From NCBI RefSeq assembly GCF_004564375.1, contig NZ_CP038267.1, positions 2,978,501 through 3,042,500 on the forward strand: 64,000 nucleotides of DNA, given 5' to 3'. This document shows positions 1 to 8,004 of this stretch, one piece after another. The DNA comes from Nocardioides euryhalodurans (GTDB taxonomy: Bacteria; Actinomycetota; Actinomycetes; Propionibacteriales; Nocardioidaceae). The notes beneath the pieces were generated by a model. The model was not told the DNA's origin. It searched no databases and was given only the letters and a program-made list of their open reading frames with translations. The number at the start of each line of letters is the position of its first letter. Position 1 is the stretch's first letter. Position numbers and translations under genes: made by a program.

Positions 1-21
1 AGCTCGAAGGGGTGATGCGCC

Positions 22-1224
22 ATGTCAAGCACTGACTCGATGGACAAGTTCAAGGATGCCGGACGGAACGCTCTGGGCGCACTGGGCAAGAAGGCCCTCG
101 GAACCGTCTCAGACAGGGTCGGAGGTCTGACCGAGAAGTTCGACGGCGTCGCCGGAGGCGGCCCCGTCGGAAAGGCGGTGGCCGAGGGCGGAAAGGCGAA
201 GGCCGAGGGGGGCTCCGCAGTGGGCGGCGCGCTCAAGGGCGCGGCCTCCGGGGTGAAGGACAAGCTCACCGGGGGCGGCGAGAGCAGCGGAGGGGGCAAG
301 CCGACCAAGTCGACGAACATCGTCGAGACCATCGATGTCGGAGTGCCGATCAAGGTCGCCTACAACCAGTGGACCGAGTTCGGTTCCTTCCCGAGCTTCA
401 TGAAGAAGGTCGAGAGCGTGCAGGCGCCCGAGGAGAACAAGCTCGAGTTCAGCGCGAAGATCTTCTGGTCCCAGCGCAGCTGGGAAGCAACCATCCAGTC
501 CCAGATTCCTGACGAGCGCATCGTCTGGCGCTCCAAGGGTCAGAAGGGGCACGTGGACGGTGCGGTCACCTTCCATGAGATCGGGCCCAACCTGACACGC
601 ATCCTGGTCGTCCTCGAGTACTACCCCAAGGGGTTCTTCGAGAAGACCGGCAACATCTGGGAGGCGCAGGGACGACGTGCCCGGGCCGAGCTCCGCCACT
701 TCCGTCGCCACGTGATGACTCGCACCCTGCTCGAGCCCGACGAGGTGGAGGGCTGGCGCGGCACGATCGAGGACGGCGAGGTCGTGGAGTCCCACGAGGA
801 TGCCGTCGAGCGCGAGGAGCAGGAGGAGGCCGAAGCCGCAGAGCAGGAGGACGGCGGCGGCGAGTACGACGAGTCCGACGAGTCCGACGAGCCGGAGGGC
901 GAGGACGAGTACGAGGAGGACGAGGAAGCGGCCGAGGGCGAGGAGCCTGAGGACGAGTACGAGGACGCCGATGAGGCGGAGGAGTACGACGACGCCGAGG
1001 CTGAGGAAGAGCCGGAGGCCGAGGAGTACGAGGAGCCCGAGGGCGATGAGCCCGAGGACGAGTACGAGGACGCCGAGTCCGAGGAAGAGCCGGAGTCCGA
1101 GGAAGAGACCGAGGAGTACGAGGAGGAGCCGGAGGCCGAAGAGGCCGAGGACGAGTACGCTCCCGAAGAGGAGCCGGAGGAGCAAGAGGAAGAGAAGCCC
1201 AGGCGGAAGCGCCGGGCTCGCTGA
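22..1224 (+). CDS. SRPBCC-domain protein with long Glu/Asp-rich tail, first gene of the gas vesicle cluster
   Basis: A 400-residue protein in three parts. Residues 1-95 are Gly/Lys/Ala-rich and low in complexity. About 98-235 form a polyketide-cyclase/START-like (SRPBCC) domain, beginning NIVETIDVGVP and running through the FPSFMKKVE and GFFEKTGNIWEAQGRR segments. About 245-390 are an acidic disordered tail of degenerate EPEDEYEDAE-like units, closed by a basic KPRRKRRAR end. Proteins of this type are commonly encoded beside actinobacterial gvp genes; whether it binds a lipid or assists vesicle assembly is unknown. An AAGGGG stretch lies upstream of the ATG. It sits 24 bp before gvpA in the same direction, so the two are probably co-transcribed. 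Confidence is high for the domain and low for the role. Confidence 0.85.
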   Translation: MSSTDSMDKFKDAGRNALGALGKKALGTVSDRVGGLTEKFDGVAGGGPVGKAVAEGGKAKAEGGSAVGGALKGAASGVKDKLTGGGESSGGGKPTKSTNIVETIDVGVPIKVAYNQWTEFGSFPSFMKKVESVQAPEENKLEFSAKIFWSQRSWEATIQSQIPDERIVWRSKGQKGHVDGAVTFHEIGPNLTRILVVLEYYPKGFFEKTGNIWEAQGRRARAELRHFRRHVMTRTLLEPDEVEGWRGTIEDGEVVESHEDAVEREEQEEAEAAEQEDGGGEYDESDESDEPEGEDEYEEDEEAAEGEEPEDEYEDADEAEEYDDAEAEEEPEAEEYEEPEGDEPEDEYEDAESEEEPESEEETEEYEEEPEAEEAEDEYAPEEEPEEQEEEKPRRKRRAR

Positions 1225-1248
1225 CCCAACCTGAGCAAGGAGAAACGG

Positions 1249-1662
1249 ATGACTGTTCAATCCCAGCGCCGGGGCGGCGGCTACCTCGAGCGCCCGGCCC
1301 CGAGCGGACTCGCAGACGTCATCGAGATCATCCTCGACAAGGGCATCGTCATCGATGCTTACGTACGCGTTTCCTTGGTCGGCATCGAGCTGCTGACGAT
1401 CGATGCCCGCATCGTGATCGCGAGCGTCGACACCTACCTGCGCTTCGCCGAGGCGACGAACCGGCTCGATCTTCTCGAGCAGGGCGGCGGCAAGCCCCTC
1501 GACGAGTTCATCGGCAACATGCAGGAGAGCGGCGCAGGCCGCAAGGTCAAGGGTGCCGTGAGTGGCGCGAAGAAGGCCTTGTCCAGCAGCGACGACGACG
1601 AGGATGACCGCGAGCGTCGTCCCGCGAAGAAGACGTCGTCGCGTCGGCGGTCCTCTGCATGA
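1249..1662 (+). CDS. gvpA: Gas vesicle structural protein GvpA
   Basis: Major shell protein family of gas vesicles, the protein-walled buoyancy compartments. The diagnostic GvpA core is at residues ~18-72: [20 protein letters not shown], then [20 protein letters not shown] and [14 protein letters not shown]. At 137 residues it is longer than the ~70-residue cyanobacterial GvpA; the extra C-terminal part is charged, with a DDDEDD run and a Lys/Arg-rich end, as is usual for the actinobacterial form. A clear AAGGAG ribosome binding site precedes the ATG. Its stop overlaps the start of the next gene (ATGA). It is assigned as GvpA rather than GvpJ because it is the first paralogue in the cluster and its core is closest to the consensus. 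Confidence 0.93.
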   Translation: MTVQSQRRGGGYLERPAPSGLADVIEIILDKGIVIDAYVRVSLVGIELLTIDARIVIASVDTYLRFAEATNRLDLLEQGGGKPLDEFIGNMQESGAGRKVKGAVSGAKKALSSSDDDEDDRERRPAKKTSSRRRSSA

Positions 1663-2447
1663 GTGGAGTCACCGGTGCCGCCAGCCGTGAGGACGCTGCG
1701 CCGGCGTCCACCGAGTCCGGCTTGTTCGTCTACGGAGTCATGGATTCACGTGACTCGGTGCCGGACGGGCTGACCGGCCTGGACGCTGAGCCGGTCACGA
1801 CTCTGGCGTCAGGGAGGGTCGCGGCGATCGTCACCCGGGTGTCGATCGAGCGCCCTCCCGGGCGCGGAGCGGAGCTGCTGGCCTACAACGCCGTGCTGGA
1901 CGCCCTGGCTCAGGGGCCGACGGCGGTGGCACCGGTCCGTTTCGGCTCCGTGCTCGGCGACGAGCAGGCCGTGGTGGAGGAGTTCCTGGCGCCTGACGAA
2001 GACTACTTCGCGGAGCTCCTGGCCAGCCTGCAAGGTCGGGACCAGTACATGTTCCAGGCGGTCTACGACGAGCAGCAGATCCTCAGTGAGGTCGTGGCGG
2101 CCGAACCCGAGATCGCAGAGCTGCGGCGCTACACCAGCGGACTCCCGGAGGACGCCGCCTATGGAGAGCGAGTGCGGCTGGGCGAGCTGGTGGCCGCAGC
2201 GGTCGAAGGCCGCCGCTCGATGGACGCTGAGTGGTTGCTCGAGCAGGTCCTCCCGCTCAGCGAAGCGCACTCCCTGCGCGCCGTCTCCGGTCTCGAACGG
2301 GTGGTGGACGTGGCCCTGCTCGTCGACAGCGACCGCCGGGAGGACTTCGAGGCCCGTCTGGAGACACTGGCCGAGGAAGTGCACGGTCGGCTGCGGCTCC
2401 GGCTCATGGGGCCCACCGCGCCGTACGACTTCACCGGAGGGATCTGA
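1659..2447 (+). CDS. gvpF: Gas vesicle protein GvpF (GvpL/GvpF family)
   Basis: GvpF/GvpL family accessory protein, needed in characterised systems for early assembly of the GvpA shell. The family start LFVYGVMDS is at residues ~22-30, followed by the motif [12 protein letters not shown] at ~88-99 and a C-terminal half ending [13 protein letters not shown], which matches the family's closing GPWPPYSF-type motif. Length (262 aa) is normal. The ATG overlaps the gvpA stop by 4 nt, indicating translational coupling. A second family member (gvpL) lies at 3428-4192; I call this one gvpF from its position immediately after gvpA, as in Streptomyces clusters. Confidence 0.9.
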   Translation: MSGVTGAASREDAAPASTESGLFVYGVMDSRDSVPDGLTGLDAEPVTTLASGRVAAIVTRVSIERPPGRGAELLAYNAVLDALAQGPTAVAPVRFGSVLGDEQAVVEEFLAPDEDYFAELLASLQGRDQYMFQAVYDEQQILSEVVAAEPEIAELRRYTSGLPEDAAYGERVRLGELVAAAVEGRRSMDAEWLLEQVLPLSEAHSLRAVSGLERVVDVALLVDSDRREDFEARLETLAEEVHGRLRLRLMGPTAPYDFTGGI

Positions 2448-2451
2448 TCTG

Positions 2452-2706
2452 ATGGGACTGATCACCGGGATTCTCGGCCTACCGCTCGCGCCAGTCAGAG
2501 GAGTGGCGGCGGTCGCGGAGCAGGTGCTCCACCAAGCTGAGGACGAGTTCTACGACCCGGCGAACATCAGGGCCGAGCTGGAGCGGACCTCCAGAGCGCG
2601 CGAGGAGGGCGAGCTCAGCGACGACGAAGCCACCGCACGCGAGGATGAGCTGATCGAACGGCTGATGATCGGCAACCAACGAGCACGAGAGGGTCGACAT
2701 GGCTGA
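2452..2706 (+). CDS. gvpG: Gas vesicle protein GvpG
   Basis: Small 84-residue GvpG family protein, an accessory factor of vesicle assembly. The N-terminus MGLITGILGLPLAPVRG is the family signature; a charged helical region follows (QAEDEFYDPANIRAELE, then EEGELSDDEATAREDEL). It begins 4 nt after the gvpF stop. An in-frame upstream extension exists, but the ATG at 2452 is the only start that gives a normal GvpG. Its 3' end overlaps gvpO by 8 nt. Confidence 0.9.
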   Translation: MGLITGILGLPLAPVRGVAAVAEQVLHQAEDEFYDPANIRAELERTSRAREEGELSDDEATAREDELIERLMIGNQRAREGRHG

Positions 2707-3103
2707 GAAGAGCGCGGCCAGCACGGAGTCGGAGAGTTCCGGGACACCTCCCACGAAGAAGACCGGCGCCAAGCGAGCGCCAGCCAAGAAGAACACTCGC
2801 TCCGGCGCATCGGCGCGAGCACCCCGGGCGGAGCCCGCTCGCAAGATCACCGGCGCGAAGGTGGCCGAGCAGGCAGTGCGCCAGCTCGGCGAGCTGACCT
2901 CGAAGGAGATCGAGGGAGTGACCGCGCTGCAGCGGACCGAGGATGGCTGGCAGGTCGAGCTGGAGGTCCTCGAGCTCCGGCGGATCCCTTCGACCACGGA
3001 CGTGCTCGGTACCTACCAGGTGGGTCTCGACGCTTCAGGTGAGCTCCAGGAGTACCGACGACTGGGGCGGTACGTCCGCGGACAGGCGGAGGATGGCGCA
3101 TGA
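2699..3103 (+). CDS. gvpO: Gas vesicle protein GvpO
   Basis: GvpO family protein of 134 residues. The first ~50 residues are a disordered Lys/Ala/Ser-rich leader. The conserved GvpO domain spans ~50-130 with EQAVRQLGELTSKEIEGVTA, then EDGWQVELEVLELRRIP and LGTYQVGLDASGELQEYRR. GvpO is found in all actinobacterial gvp clusters and affects vesicle formation in haloarchaea, where it may act on gvpA expression. It overlaps gvpG at its 5' end and gvpJ at its 3' end (ATGA), so it is embedded in the polycistronic message. Confidence 0.88.
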   Translation: MAEKSAASTESESSGTPPTKKTGAKRAPAKKNTRSGASARAPRAEPARKITGAKVAEQAVRQLGELTSKEIEGVTALQRTEDGWQVELEVLELRRIPSTTDVLGTYQVGLDASGELQEYRRLGRYVRGQAEDGA

Positions 3104-3444
3104 CCGAACAGGGTGCTGGCCCCCCGTCGCGGTCCTACCAGAGCAGCCCCGGGCAGTTCGGCCGTCCCCAGCCGGCGAACCTCGCCGACATCCTCGAGCG
3201 TGTCCTCGACAAGGGCATCATCATTGCGGGTGACATTCGTGTGAACCTGCTCGACATCGAGCTGCTGACCATCAAGATCCGGCTCCTGATCGTCTCCGTC
3301 GACAAGGCGCAGGAGATGGGGATCGACTGGTGGCGCAACGATCCGATGTTGAATGCGTCTGCGCAGGAGCTGACCGAGGAGAACCAGCGTCTGCAGAGCC
3401 GGATCGACGAGCTCGAGTCCGACAGGAGTGAGCGCGGTGACTGA
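3100..3444 (+). CDS. gvpJ: Gas vesicle protein GvpJ (minor GvpA paralogue)
   Basis: Second GvpA-fold protein, 114 residues. The core at ~27-75 reads NLADILERVLDKGIIIAGDI, then RVNLLDIELLTIKIRLLIVS. It differs from the main shell protein by IAGDIRVNLLDIE in place of [13 protein letters not shown], and by the GvpJ-typical EMGIDWW motif after the core. The tail is a short coiled coil (EENQRLQSRIDELES). GvpJ paralogues are minor components thought to form or nucleate the vesicle tips. It overlaps gvpO and gvpL. Confidence 0.9.
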   Translation: MTEQGAGPPSRSYQSSPGQFGRPQPANLADILERVLDKGIIIAGDIRVNLLDIELLTIKIRLLIVSVDKAQEMGIDWWRNDPMLNASAQELTEENQRLQSRIDELESDRSERGD

Positions 3445-4192
3445 CACCGCGCGCTACGCCTACGCCGTCGCGCGCCACCTGGACGCGGCGGCCGTGGACG
3501 GCGTCCCCGGGGTGCACGGCGCCGATCTCTCTGTCGTGCGTCACTGCGGCTTGGACGCCGTGCTGAGTGACGTGCCCCTGCCAGAGTTCGACGAGCAGGG
3601 GCTCAAGCAGAATCTCGAGGACTTCACATGGCTCGAGGCCGTGGCGCGGGCACACGACGACGTGGTCTGGGCAGTGGCGTCGTCGGCGCCGACGGCACCC
3701 CTGCGTCTGGCAACAATCTTCCTCGACGACGACGCTGTGCGGCGGCGCCTCGAGGAGCTGCAAGGTCAGCTCACCGAGGTGCTGGACCGTGTCGAGGGGC
3801 GGGCCGAGTGGAGTGTGAAAGTCATCGCGCCGCCGCGTGGCGGCGCGTCCGAGTCTCCTGCCCCGACCTCCGGCGCGGAGTTCCTGCGCCGGCGCAAGGC
3901 AGAGGCCGAGGAGCGCGAACAGCATCTCGAGGACGGCACTCGCGCGGCCGAGGAGGTCCACCAGGAGCTGGTCGCCCTCACGGTGGCTTCCCGCCTGTTG
4001 CCGCCCCAGGATCCGCAGCTCACGGGGCACCGCGGGACCATGGTCCTCAACGGCGCGTACCTGGTCCCTCACGATGCAGGAATGGCCTTCGCCGACCGGG
4101 TGCGCGACCTCGGCGCCCGGCACACCGGTCTCAGCGTCGAGGTGGCGGGGCCGTGGCCGCCCTACTCCTTCGCCGTTCTGGAGGAGATGTGA
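3428..4192 (+). CDS. gvpL: Gas vesicle protein GvpL (GvpL/GvpF family)
   Basis: Second GvpF/L family member, 254 residues. The family start RYAYAVARHLD is at ~9-19, a TAPLRLATIFLDDDAV block at ~89-104, a charged helical insert (RRRKAEAEEREQHLED) mid-protein, and the closing family motif VAGPWPPYSFAVLEEM at the C-terminus. The GTG at 3428 overlaps gvpJ by 17 nt; a GTG at 3437 is an alternative start. It probably acts in the accessory assembly complex with GvpF, G and K. Confidence 0.88.
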   Translation: MSAVTDTARYAYAVARHLDAAAVDGVPGVHGADLSVVRHCGLDAVLSDVPLPEFDEQGLKQNLEDFTWLEAVARAHDDVVWAVASSAPTAPLRLATIFLDDDAVRRRLEELQGQLTEVLDRVEGRAEWSVKVIAPPRGGASESPAPTSGAEFLRRRKAEAEEREQHLEDGTRAAEEVHQELVALTVASRLLPPQDPQLTGHRGTMVLNGAYLVPHDAGMAFADRVRDLGARHTGLSVEVAGPWPPYSFAVLEEM

Positions 4193-4395
4193 CCAGTTCA
4201 GCCGTCGAAGCCCGACCTGCTCGCGCGGCAGCACAACAGCAGATCGCCCTCGTGGACCTGCTGGACCGGCTCCTGGGCACGGGCGTCGTGCTGTCCGGTG
4301 ACATCGTGATATCGCTGGCCGGCGTCGATCTGGTGCAGGTCAGCCTCCGCGCCCTCATCACGACCGTCCGCGCGGAGATGGTGACGGTGCCATGA
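4189..4395 (+). CDS. gvpS: Short GvpA-family protein (GvpS/GvpM type)
   Basis: A 68-residue third GvpA-fold paralogue. The core IALVDLLDRLLGTGVVLSGD followed by IVISLAGVDLVQVSLRALI replaces the DKG-IDA signature of GvpA with GTGVVLSGD, as in Streptomyces GvpS and related GvpM/J proteins. It lacks any extension beyond the core. The start is GTG at 4189, overlapping the gvpL stop (GTGA), and its own stop overlaps gvpK (ATGA). It is expected to be a minor shell or tip component. Confidence 0.85.
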   Translation: MTSSAVEARPARAAAQQQIALVDLLDRLLGTGVVLSGDIVISLAGVDLVQVSLRALITTVRAEMVTVP

Positions 4396-4682
4396 CCGAG
4401 CGTCCGAGCATCCCCCAGCGGCTGGAGACCGATCACGAGAGCGTCGAGCGCGACCTCTTCAAGCTCGTCCTCACCATCATCGAGCTGGTCCGTCAGCTGA
4501 TGGAGAAGCAAGCACTCAGGCGCGTCGACGAGGGTGACCTGAGTGACGAGCAGATCGAGGGCCTCGGGCTCGGACTGATGCACCTGGAGCGGGCCATGGA
4601 GGAGCTCAAGGCCCGCTACGACCTCACGACCGAGGACCTGGACATCGACCTAGGGCCCTTGGGGTCGTTGCTCAGCTCTTGA
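4392..4682 (+). CDS. gvpK: Gas vesicle protein GvpK
   Basis: GvpK family, 96 residues, close to the usual ~90-110. Signature segments are DHESVERDLFKLVLTIIELV, RQLMEKQALRRVDEGDLSD, and the C-terminal LGLMHLERAMEELKARYDLT followed by DLNIDLGPLG-like residues (here DLDIDLGPLGSLL). GvpK is one of the accessory proteins essential for vesicle formation in tested systems. Coupled by ATGA overlap to the gene before it. It is the last recognised gvp gene of the operon. Confidence 0.92.
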   Translation: MTERPSIPQRLETDHESVERDLFKLVLTIIELVRQLMEKQALRRVDEGDLSDEQIEGLGLGLMHLERAMEELKARYDLTTEDLDIDLGPLGSLLSS

Positions 4683-4732
4683 GGGCTTCCCGGATCGCAG
4701 TTGCGGCATACCCGCCCCACCAAGGAGGAGAA

Positions 4733-4954
4733 ATGGCACAGGAGTCCCAGAACGACGTGAGGACGCAGCTGCTCGAGCTCCTGCTCGACAAGGTCGAGCA
4801 GGATCAGTACCCCTCGTCGACGATGCTTGACCTGATCGAGGAGCTCGTCTCCCCGGACGAGGTCGAGGAGTACGCCGGCGTTCTCATGGCAAAGCTCGAG
4901 GGCGAGACGTATCCCAGCAACTCGCTCATCCGACGGGTCATGGCTCTCCGGTGA
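4733..4954 (+). CDS. Small acidic protein of unknown function at the 3' end of the gvp operon
   Basis: A 73-residue acidic, mostly helical protein (LLELLLDKVEQDQYPSS, then MLDLIEELVSPDEVEEYAGV and SNSLIRRVMAL). I do not recognise a named family. The ATG at 4733 is chosen because AAGGAGGAGAA stands directly before it; a longer reading from 4679 would ignore this strong ribosome binding site. It follows gvpK by 50 nt on the same strand, so it is probably part of the gas vesicle message. Its two DKV/DL-YPS segments (residues ~19-27 and ~58-63) look like a degenerate internal repeat. Confidence 0.72.
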   Translation: MAQESQNDVRTQLLELLLDKVEQDQYPSSTMLDLIEELVSPDEVEEYAGVLMAKLEGETYPSNSLIRRVMALR

Positions 4955-5053
4955 CCCAGGAGCCATCATCAGGACGACGGTGACGCTTCGCCGTCCACGT
5001 CCGTGGGGGGCCGTGTGGCGCGACCTGATGCCCTCACTCGACGACGGCGGTCG

Positions 5054-5728
5054 ATGACGTCGGCGCGGGTGGTACCCGTGCACGTGCCGCGAGACCCGAC
5101 AGCCCAGGTGCTGGTGCTGCACGGCGGTGGTGCACGTCGACACGGCGTTCGGGTCAGTCCGACCCAGTTGTCCGTCGTGAGGATGGTGCCCATAGCGCGC
5201 CGCATCGCCCTGGGGGGACGAGATCGTCTCGCCGTCTTCCGCCTGCTCAACTCCTCACGCGGGTGGGACGCCCACCACACGCCGGTGCACGACGTCGCGT
5301 GGGCGCTGGGGCAACTTCGCTCCCGTCTGGGCAGGAACCTGCCGACAGGGCTGGTCGGGCACTCGCTGGGTGGGCGGGCCGCCCTCCTCTCGGCGGACGA
5401 GCCATCAGTTCGCAGCGTGGTCGCGCTAGCCCCCTGGGTCTATGCCACTGATGGCCGACGAGACCTGTCGGGGCGGCGGGTGCTGCTGGTCCATGGCACG
5501 GAGGACCACATCGCGAGCCCAGCCAGGTCATCGGCGGTTGCGAGTGACCTGCGCAGGACTGCGGAGGTGGGGTACATCTGCATCGAGGGCGGGCGCCACG
5601 CCATGGTGCGTCACCATCATCAGTTCGACGGGTACGCAGCCGAGTTCACCCGCGCGACCCTGCTCGACGACACGGTGTCGGGCCCGGTCGCTCGGGTCCT
5701 GGCGGGTGAGACCTGGGTGGACGTCTGA
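5054..5728 (+). CDS. Alpha/beta hydrolase (dienelactone-hydrolase-like)
   Basis: Alpha/beta hydrolase fold of about 224 residues: strand and oxyanion region VLVLHGGGARRHG near the N-terminus, nucleophile elbow GHSLGG mid-protein (G-x-S-x-G), probable acid in LVHGTEDHIASP, and catalytic His in EGGRHAMVRHH. The substrate cannot be inferred. The same segments occur in small actinobacterial hydrolases annotated as dienelactone-hydrolase-like. ATG 5054 is preferred over a GTG at 5003 because it begins just before the conserved region; neither has a strong ribosome binding site. It lies 99 nt after the gvp-linked small gene and ends before a strong hairpin. Confidence 0.8.
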   Translation: MTSARVVPVHVPRDPTAQVLVLHGGGARRHGVRVSPTQLSVVRMVPIARRIALGGRDRLAVFRLLNSSRGWDAHHTPVHDVAWALGQLRSRLGRNLPTGLVGHSLGGRAALLSADEPSVRSVVALAPWVYATDGRRDLSGRRVLLVHGTEDHIASPARSSAVASDLRRTAEVGYICIEGGRHAMVRHHHQFDGYAAEFTRATLLDDTVSGPVARVLAGETWVDV

Positions 5729-5766
5729 GACCTCGTCCCGACGAGCATTGGCGGCGGGCACGAGCG

Positions 5767-5796
5767 AGCGCCGCCCTTCTGCAGAAGGGCGGCGCT
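5767..5796. terminator. Bidirectional terminator hairpin
   Basis: A perfect 30-nt palindrome centred on CTGCAG, with arms AGCGCCGCCCTTCTG. It lies between the hydrolase (plus) and the MscS-like gene (minus), which converge here, and can serve both strands. There is no long T-run on either side. Confidence 0.8.
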
Positions 5797-5845
5797 CTGC
5801 ATCACGAGGCTCGCGACGCCAGTGGATCGGGCGAGCCGCTTCGTT

Positions 5846-7060
5846 CTACGAGGTCGTCCCACCTGCGGAGGAGCCACTCTCGATCTCAGCGCGTGCCTCG
5901 AGTCGCTGCAGCTGGCGGGCGGCAGCCTCGCGGCCGCCGAGACCGAAGGCGAGGGCTGCGGCCGCGGCGCCACCGACGACGATCGCTCCGAAAGCCAGGT
6001 TGACGATGGAGTCGGCCAGACCCATCGAGCCGAGACCGATCGCGACGAACAATGCGATGGTGGCGTACCTCAGGATCTGTCCTGCCCGGCCGGAGACAAA
6101 CCTGGGGGCCAGGTTCGCGATGAAGACCCCGACCGCGATGATGGCGACGCCGAGGAGGATGCCGCCGGCGACCTCGAGGACGGTGTCGAGGATGCGGGTG
6201 ACTTCGGGGAAGCCGAGCACGCGAGTGGCAGCAACCGCGAAGAAGAGCACGATCGCGACCTGTACGGCCCTCGCGATCACCCTGGAAGGCGGGGTGGCTG
6301 TGGTCCCGCCAGCCCCCAGGTCGGCGAGGACGCGGTCGGTGCCGAGGCCCTGAAGTGTCGACTCCAGCAGCGGTGCCACGAATCGGGAGATCAGGTAACC
6401 GATCCCCAGCAGCAGCGCCGCGGCGATGACCGACGGGATGGCGTTGAGGATCAGGGTCAGCATCTGCGTGGCCGGCTCCGCGATCGCCTCGATGCCGAGG
6501 ACCTGCAGGGCTGAGATCGACACCACGATGAGGATCAGCGCGAAGACCAGCTGACCAGCGATGCGCGAGAGCGGCGGGGCCGTCGTGGTCGTGGCGGCGC
6601 GGGTTCCCGTCGTCCCGGGTGAGGTAGCAGCCGGCTCATCGGTGCGCCCCAGCCAGTTGTCCGCTCCGGCCGTGCGCAGGGACGTCTCGACCAGCTGCCG
6701 CACGATCCGGGCCAGGACCAGGCCGATGAAGAAGATGATGGCGGCACCGGCGATGCCCGGGAGCGCTGCAAGGACCCTCTGAAGCAGATCCTGGATGGGC
6801 GCCACCACCTCGGTGAGCGCGAAGAGGTTCAGGATCGCGATCAGCCCGAACAACCAGACCACCAGCGAGGCGATCGTGGCCAGGGACTGCCCGAGTGACT
6901 GTCCGCTGGAGTCCTCCCGTTGCAGCACCTTCACCCGCTCGAGGCTCTTGCTCAACAAGGTCTTGATCAGCTTCGCGATCAGCCACGTGACGATGAGGAT
7001 GACCACCGCCGCGGCCACGCGCGTCAAGATTCCCGCGACGTCGAAATCGTCCAGAGTCAT
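5846..7060 (-). CDS. MscS-like mechanosensitive channel family membrane protein (TM-helix repeat type)
   Basis: A 404-residue polytopic protein with about eight to ten membrane segments: VAAAVVILIVTWLIAKLIKT at the N-terminus, IASLVVWLFGLIAILNLF, LPGIAGAAIIFFIGLVLARI, LVFALILIVVSISALQVLGI and further helices to the C-terminus. The repeated pattern of helix plus amphipathic LIKTLL or RQLVE stretch is that of the conserved TM-helix repeats of MscS-related proteins. The last helix (AFGLGGREAAARQLQRLE) matches the pore-lining AFGLGG-type helix, but no large cytosolic beta domain follows, so a true channel function is uncertain. A Thr-rich linker lies at ~145-165. It may be expressed with the related gene upstream at 7273-8004, with a ~210-nt gap. 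Confidence 0.78.
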   Translation of the reverse strand: MTLDDFDVAGILTRVAAAVVILIVTWLIAKLIKTLLSKSLERVKVLQREDSSGQSLGQSLATIASLVVWLFGLIAILNLFALTEVVAPIQDLLQRVLAALPGIAGAAIIFFIGLVLARIVRQLVETSLRTAGADNWLGRTDEPAATSPGTTGTRAATTTTAPPLSRIAGQLVFALILIVVSISALQVLGIEAIAEPATQMLTLILNAIPSVIAAALLLGIGYLISRFVAPLLESTLQGLGTDRVLADLGAGGTTATPPSRVIARAVQVAIVLFFAVAATRVLGFPEVTRILDTVLEVAGGILLGVAIIAVGVFIANLAPRFVSGRAGQILRYATIALFVAIGLGSMGLADSIVNLAFGAIVVGGAAAAALAFGLGGREAAARQLQRLEARAEIESGSSAGGTTS

Positions 7061-7272
7061 TGCAATTCTCCCCTGAGATAGACCTACGCCGACGAGGTGC
7101 CGGCTCTCCCTGGGGGACTGCAGGTCACGCGCTCCCTCGGACCTGCCGGAAGCCCCCTCGGGTACCCGGCGACGCTAGTCCGGACCCTCCCGCAGGGGCC
7201 CATCCCCACGGGTGGTGACAGGGCAGGTGACCTCTGGTCGACTGAGGGGGGATCGGTCGGGCTGAGCCGTCG

Positions 7273-8004
7273 TCACTGCTCGGGACGGGGCGGACGGGTG
7301 ACCGTGATGGGGCCGTCCAGCATGACCGTGTTGGGGACGTGCGTGGTCCCCGGAGCGTCACCCTCCATCTCGGTGGTGGCCGCGTGCAGGGCGACGACGG
7401 TGCCGTTGACCCCCTCGGTGTGTACGTGGTCGCCCTCGCTCAGGATGCGCCGGAGGTAGCGGCCGGCGGCGACCTCGCGGGCGACGTGACGACCTCCGAG
7501 CCCGATCAGCAGCGCCATCGCAGTGGCGAGGCACAGCAGCACCGCTGCGAAGGTCAGCGTGAGGAGCTCGGTGTTGACGCCGAGCTGGCCGAGCGCCAGC
7601 AGGACGACCACCACCATGATCACGCTTCGCAGCACGATCACCATCTCGCGCCTGGTCCGGCCGGTTGCGCGGGCCAGCCCGGCCCCGAGGAGGGTGCCGG
7701 CCAACGTGGCCGCCGCCCGGCCGACGATGAGCATGAGGATCGCGATCAGCACCTGGGGCAGGAAGGCGAGCACCCGCTCGCCCAGTGGCTCGAGCGCGCC
7801 CGGCGCGAGGATCCCCACCGCTACGGCGATTCCCAGGGCCAGGACAACCCAGAAGACGAAGGCTGCGGCAGGGCCCGCGAGGCCCTCGAGGGAGCGGCGA
7901 CGCTCCTGGGGAGCGACGAGCCGGCGTGTCAGCGCGCCCAGGATGGATCCGAGCGCCAGTCCGGCCAGGATCGCGGCCAGTGCGTAGATCACCTGTTCAC
8001 TCAT
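7273..8004 (-). CDS. MscS-like membrane protein, last gene of the ECF sigma operon
   Basis: A 243-residue protein with four or five membrane helices (QVIYALAAILAGLALGSILG; FVFWVVLALGIAVAVGIL; VLIAILMLIVGRAAATLAG; then MVVVVLLALGQLGV and the AMALLIGLGGRHVAREVAAG pore-helix type). A short soluble beta domain follows (LSEGDHVHTEGVNGTVVALH), the first part of the MscS beta domain that keeps the lipid-facing Gly-rich turn. It is shorter than canonical MscS (~280 aa). The start overlaps the anti-sigma gene by 8 nt, so it belongs to the sigma/anti-sigma message, suggesting a membrane-stress output. Confidence 0.75.
   Translation of the reverse strand: MSEQVIYALAAILAGLALGSILGALTRRLVAPQERRRSLEGLAGPAAAFVFWVVLALGIAVAVGILAPGALEPLGERVLAFLPQVLIAILMLIVGRAAATLAGTLLGAGLARATGRTRREMVIVLRSVIMVVVVLLALGQLGVNTELLTLTFAAVLLCLATAMALLIGLGGRHVAREVAAGRYLRRILSEGDHVHTEGVNGTVVALHAATTEMEGDAPGTTHVPNTVMLDGPITVTRPPRPEQ

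Noticed and set aside
850-1200. Tandem repeat or CRISPR-like array
   Set aside because: The periodicity is in Glu/Asp codons of a protein tail; units vary in length and sequence and have no spacers.
109-1260. A 383-residue minus-strand open frame opposite the first gvp-linked gene
   Set aside because: It is Leu/Val/Gly-rich only because it is the complement of Glu/Asp codons in the acidic tail; no start signal or domain.
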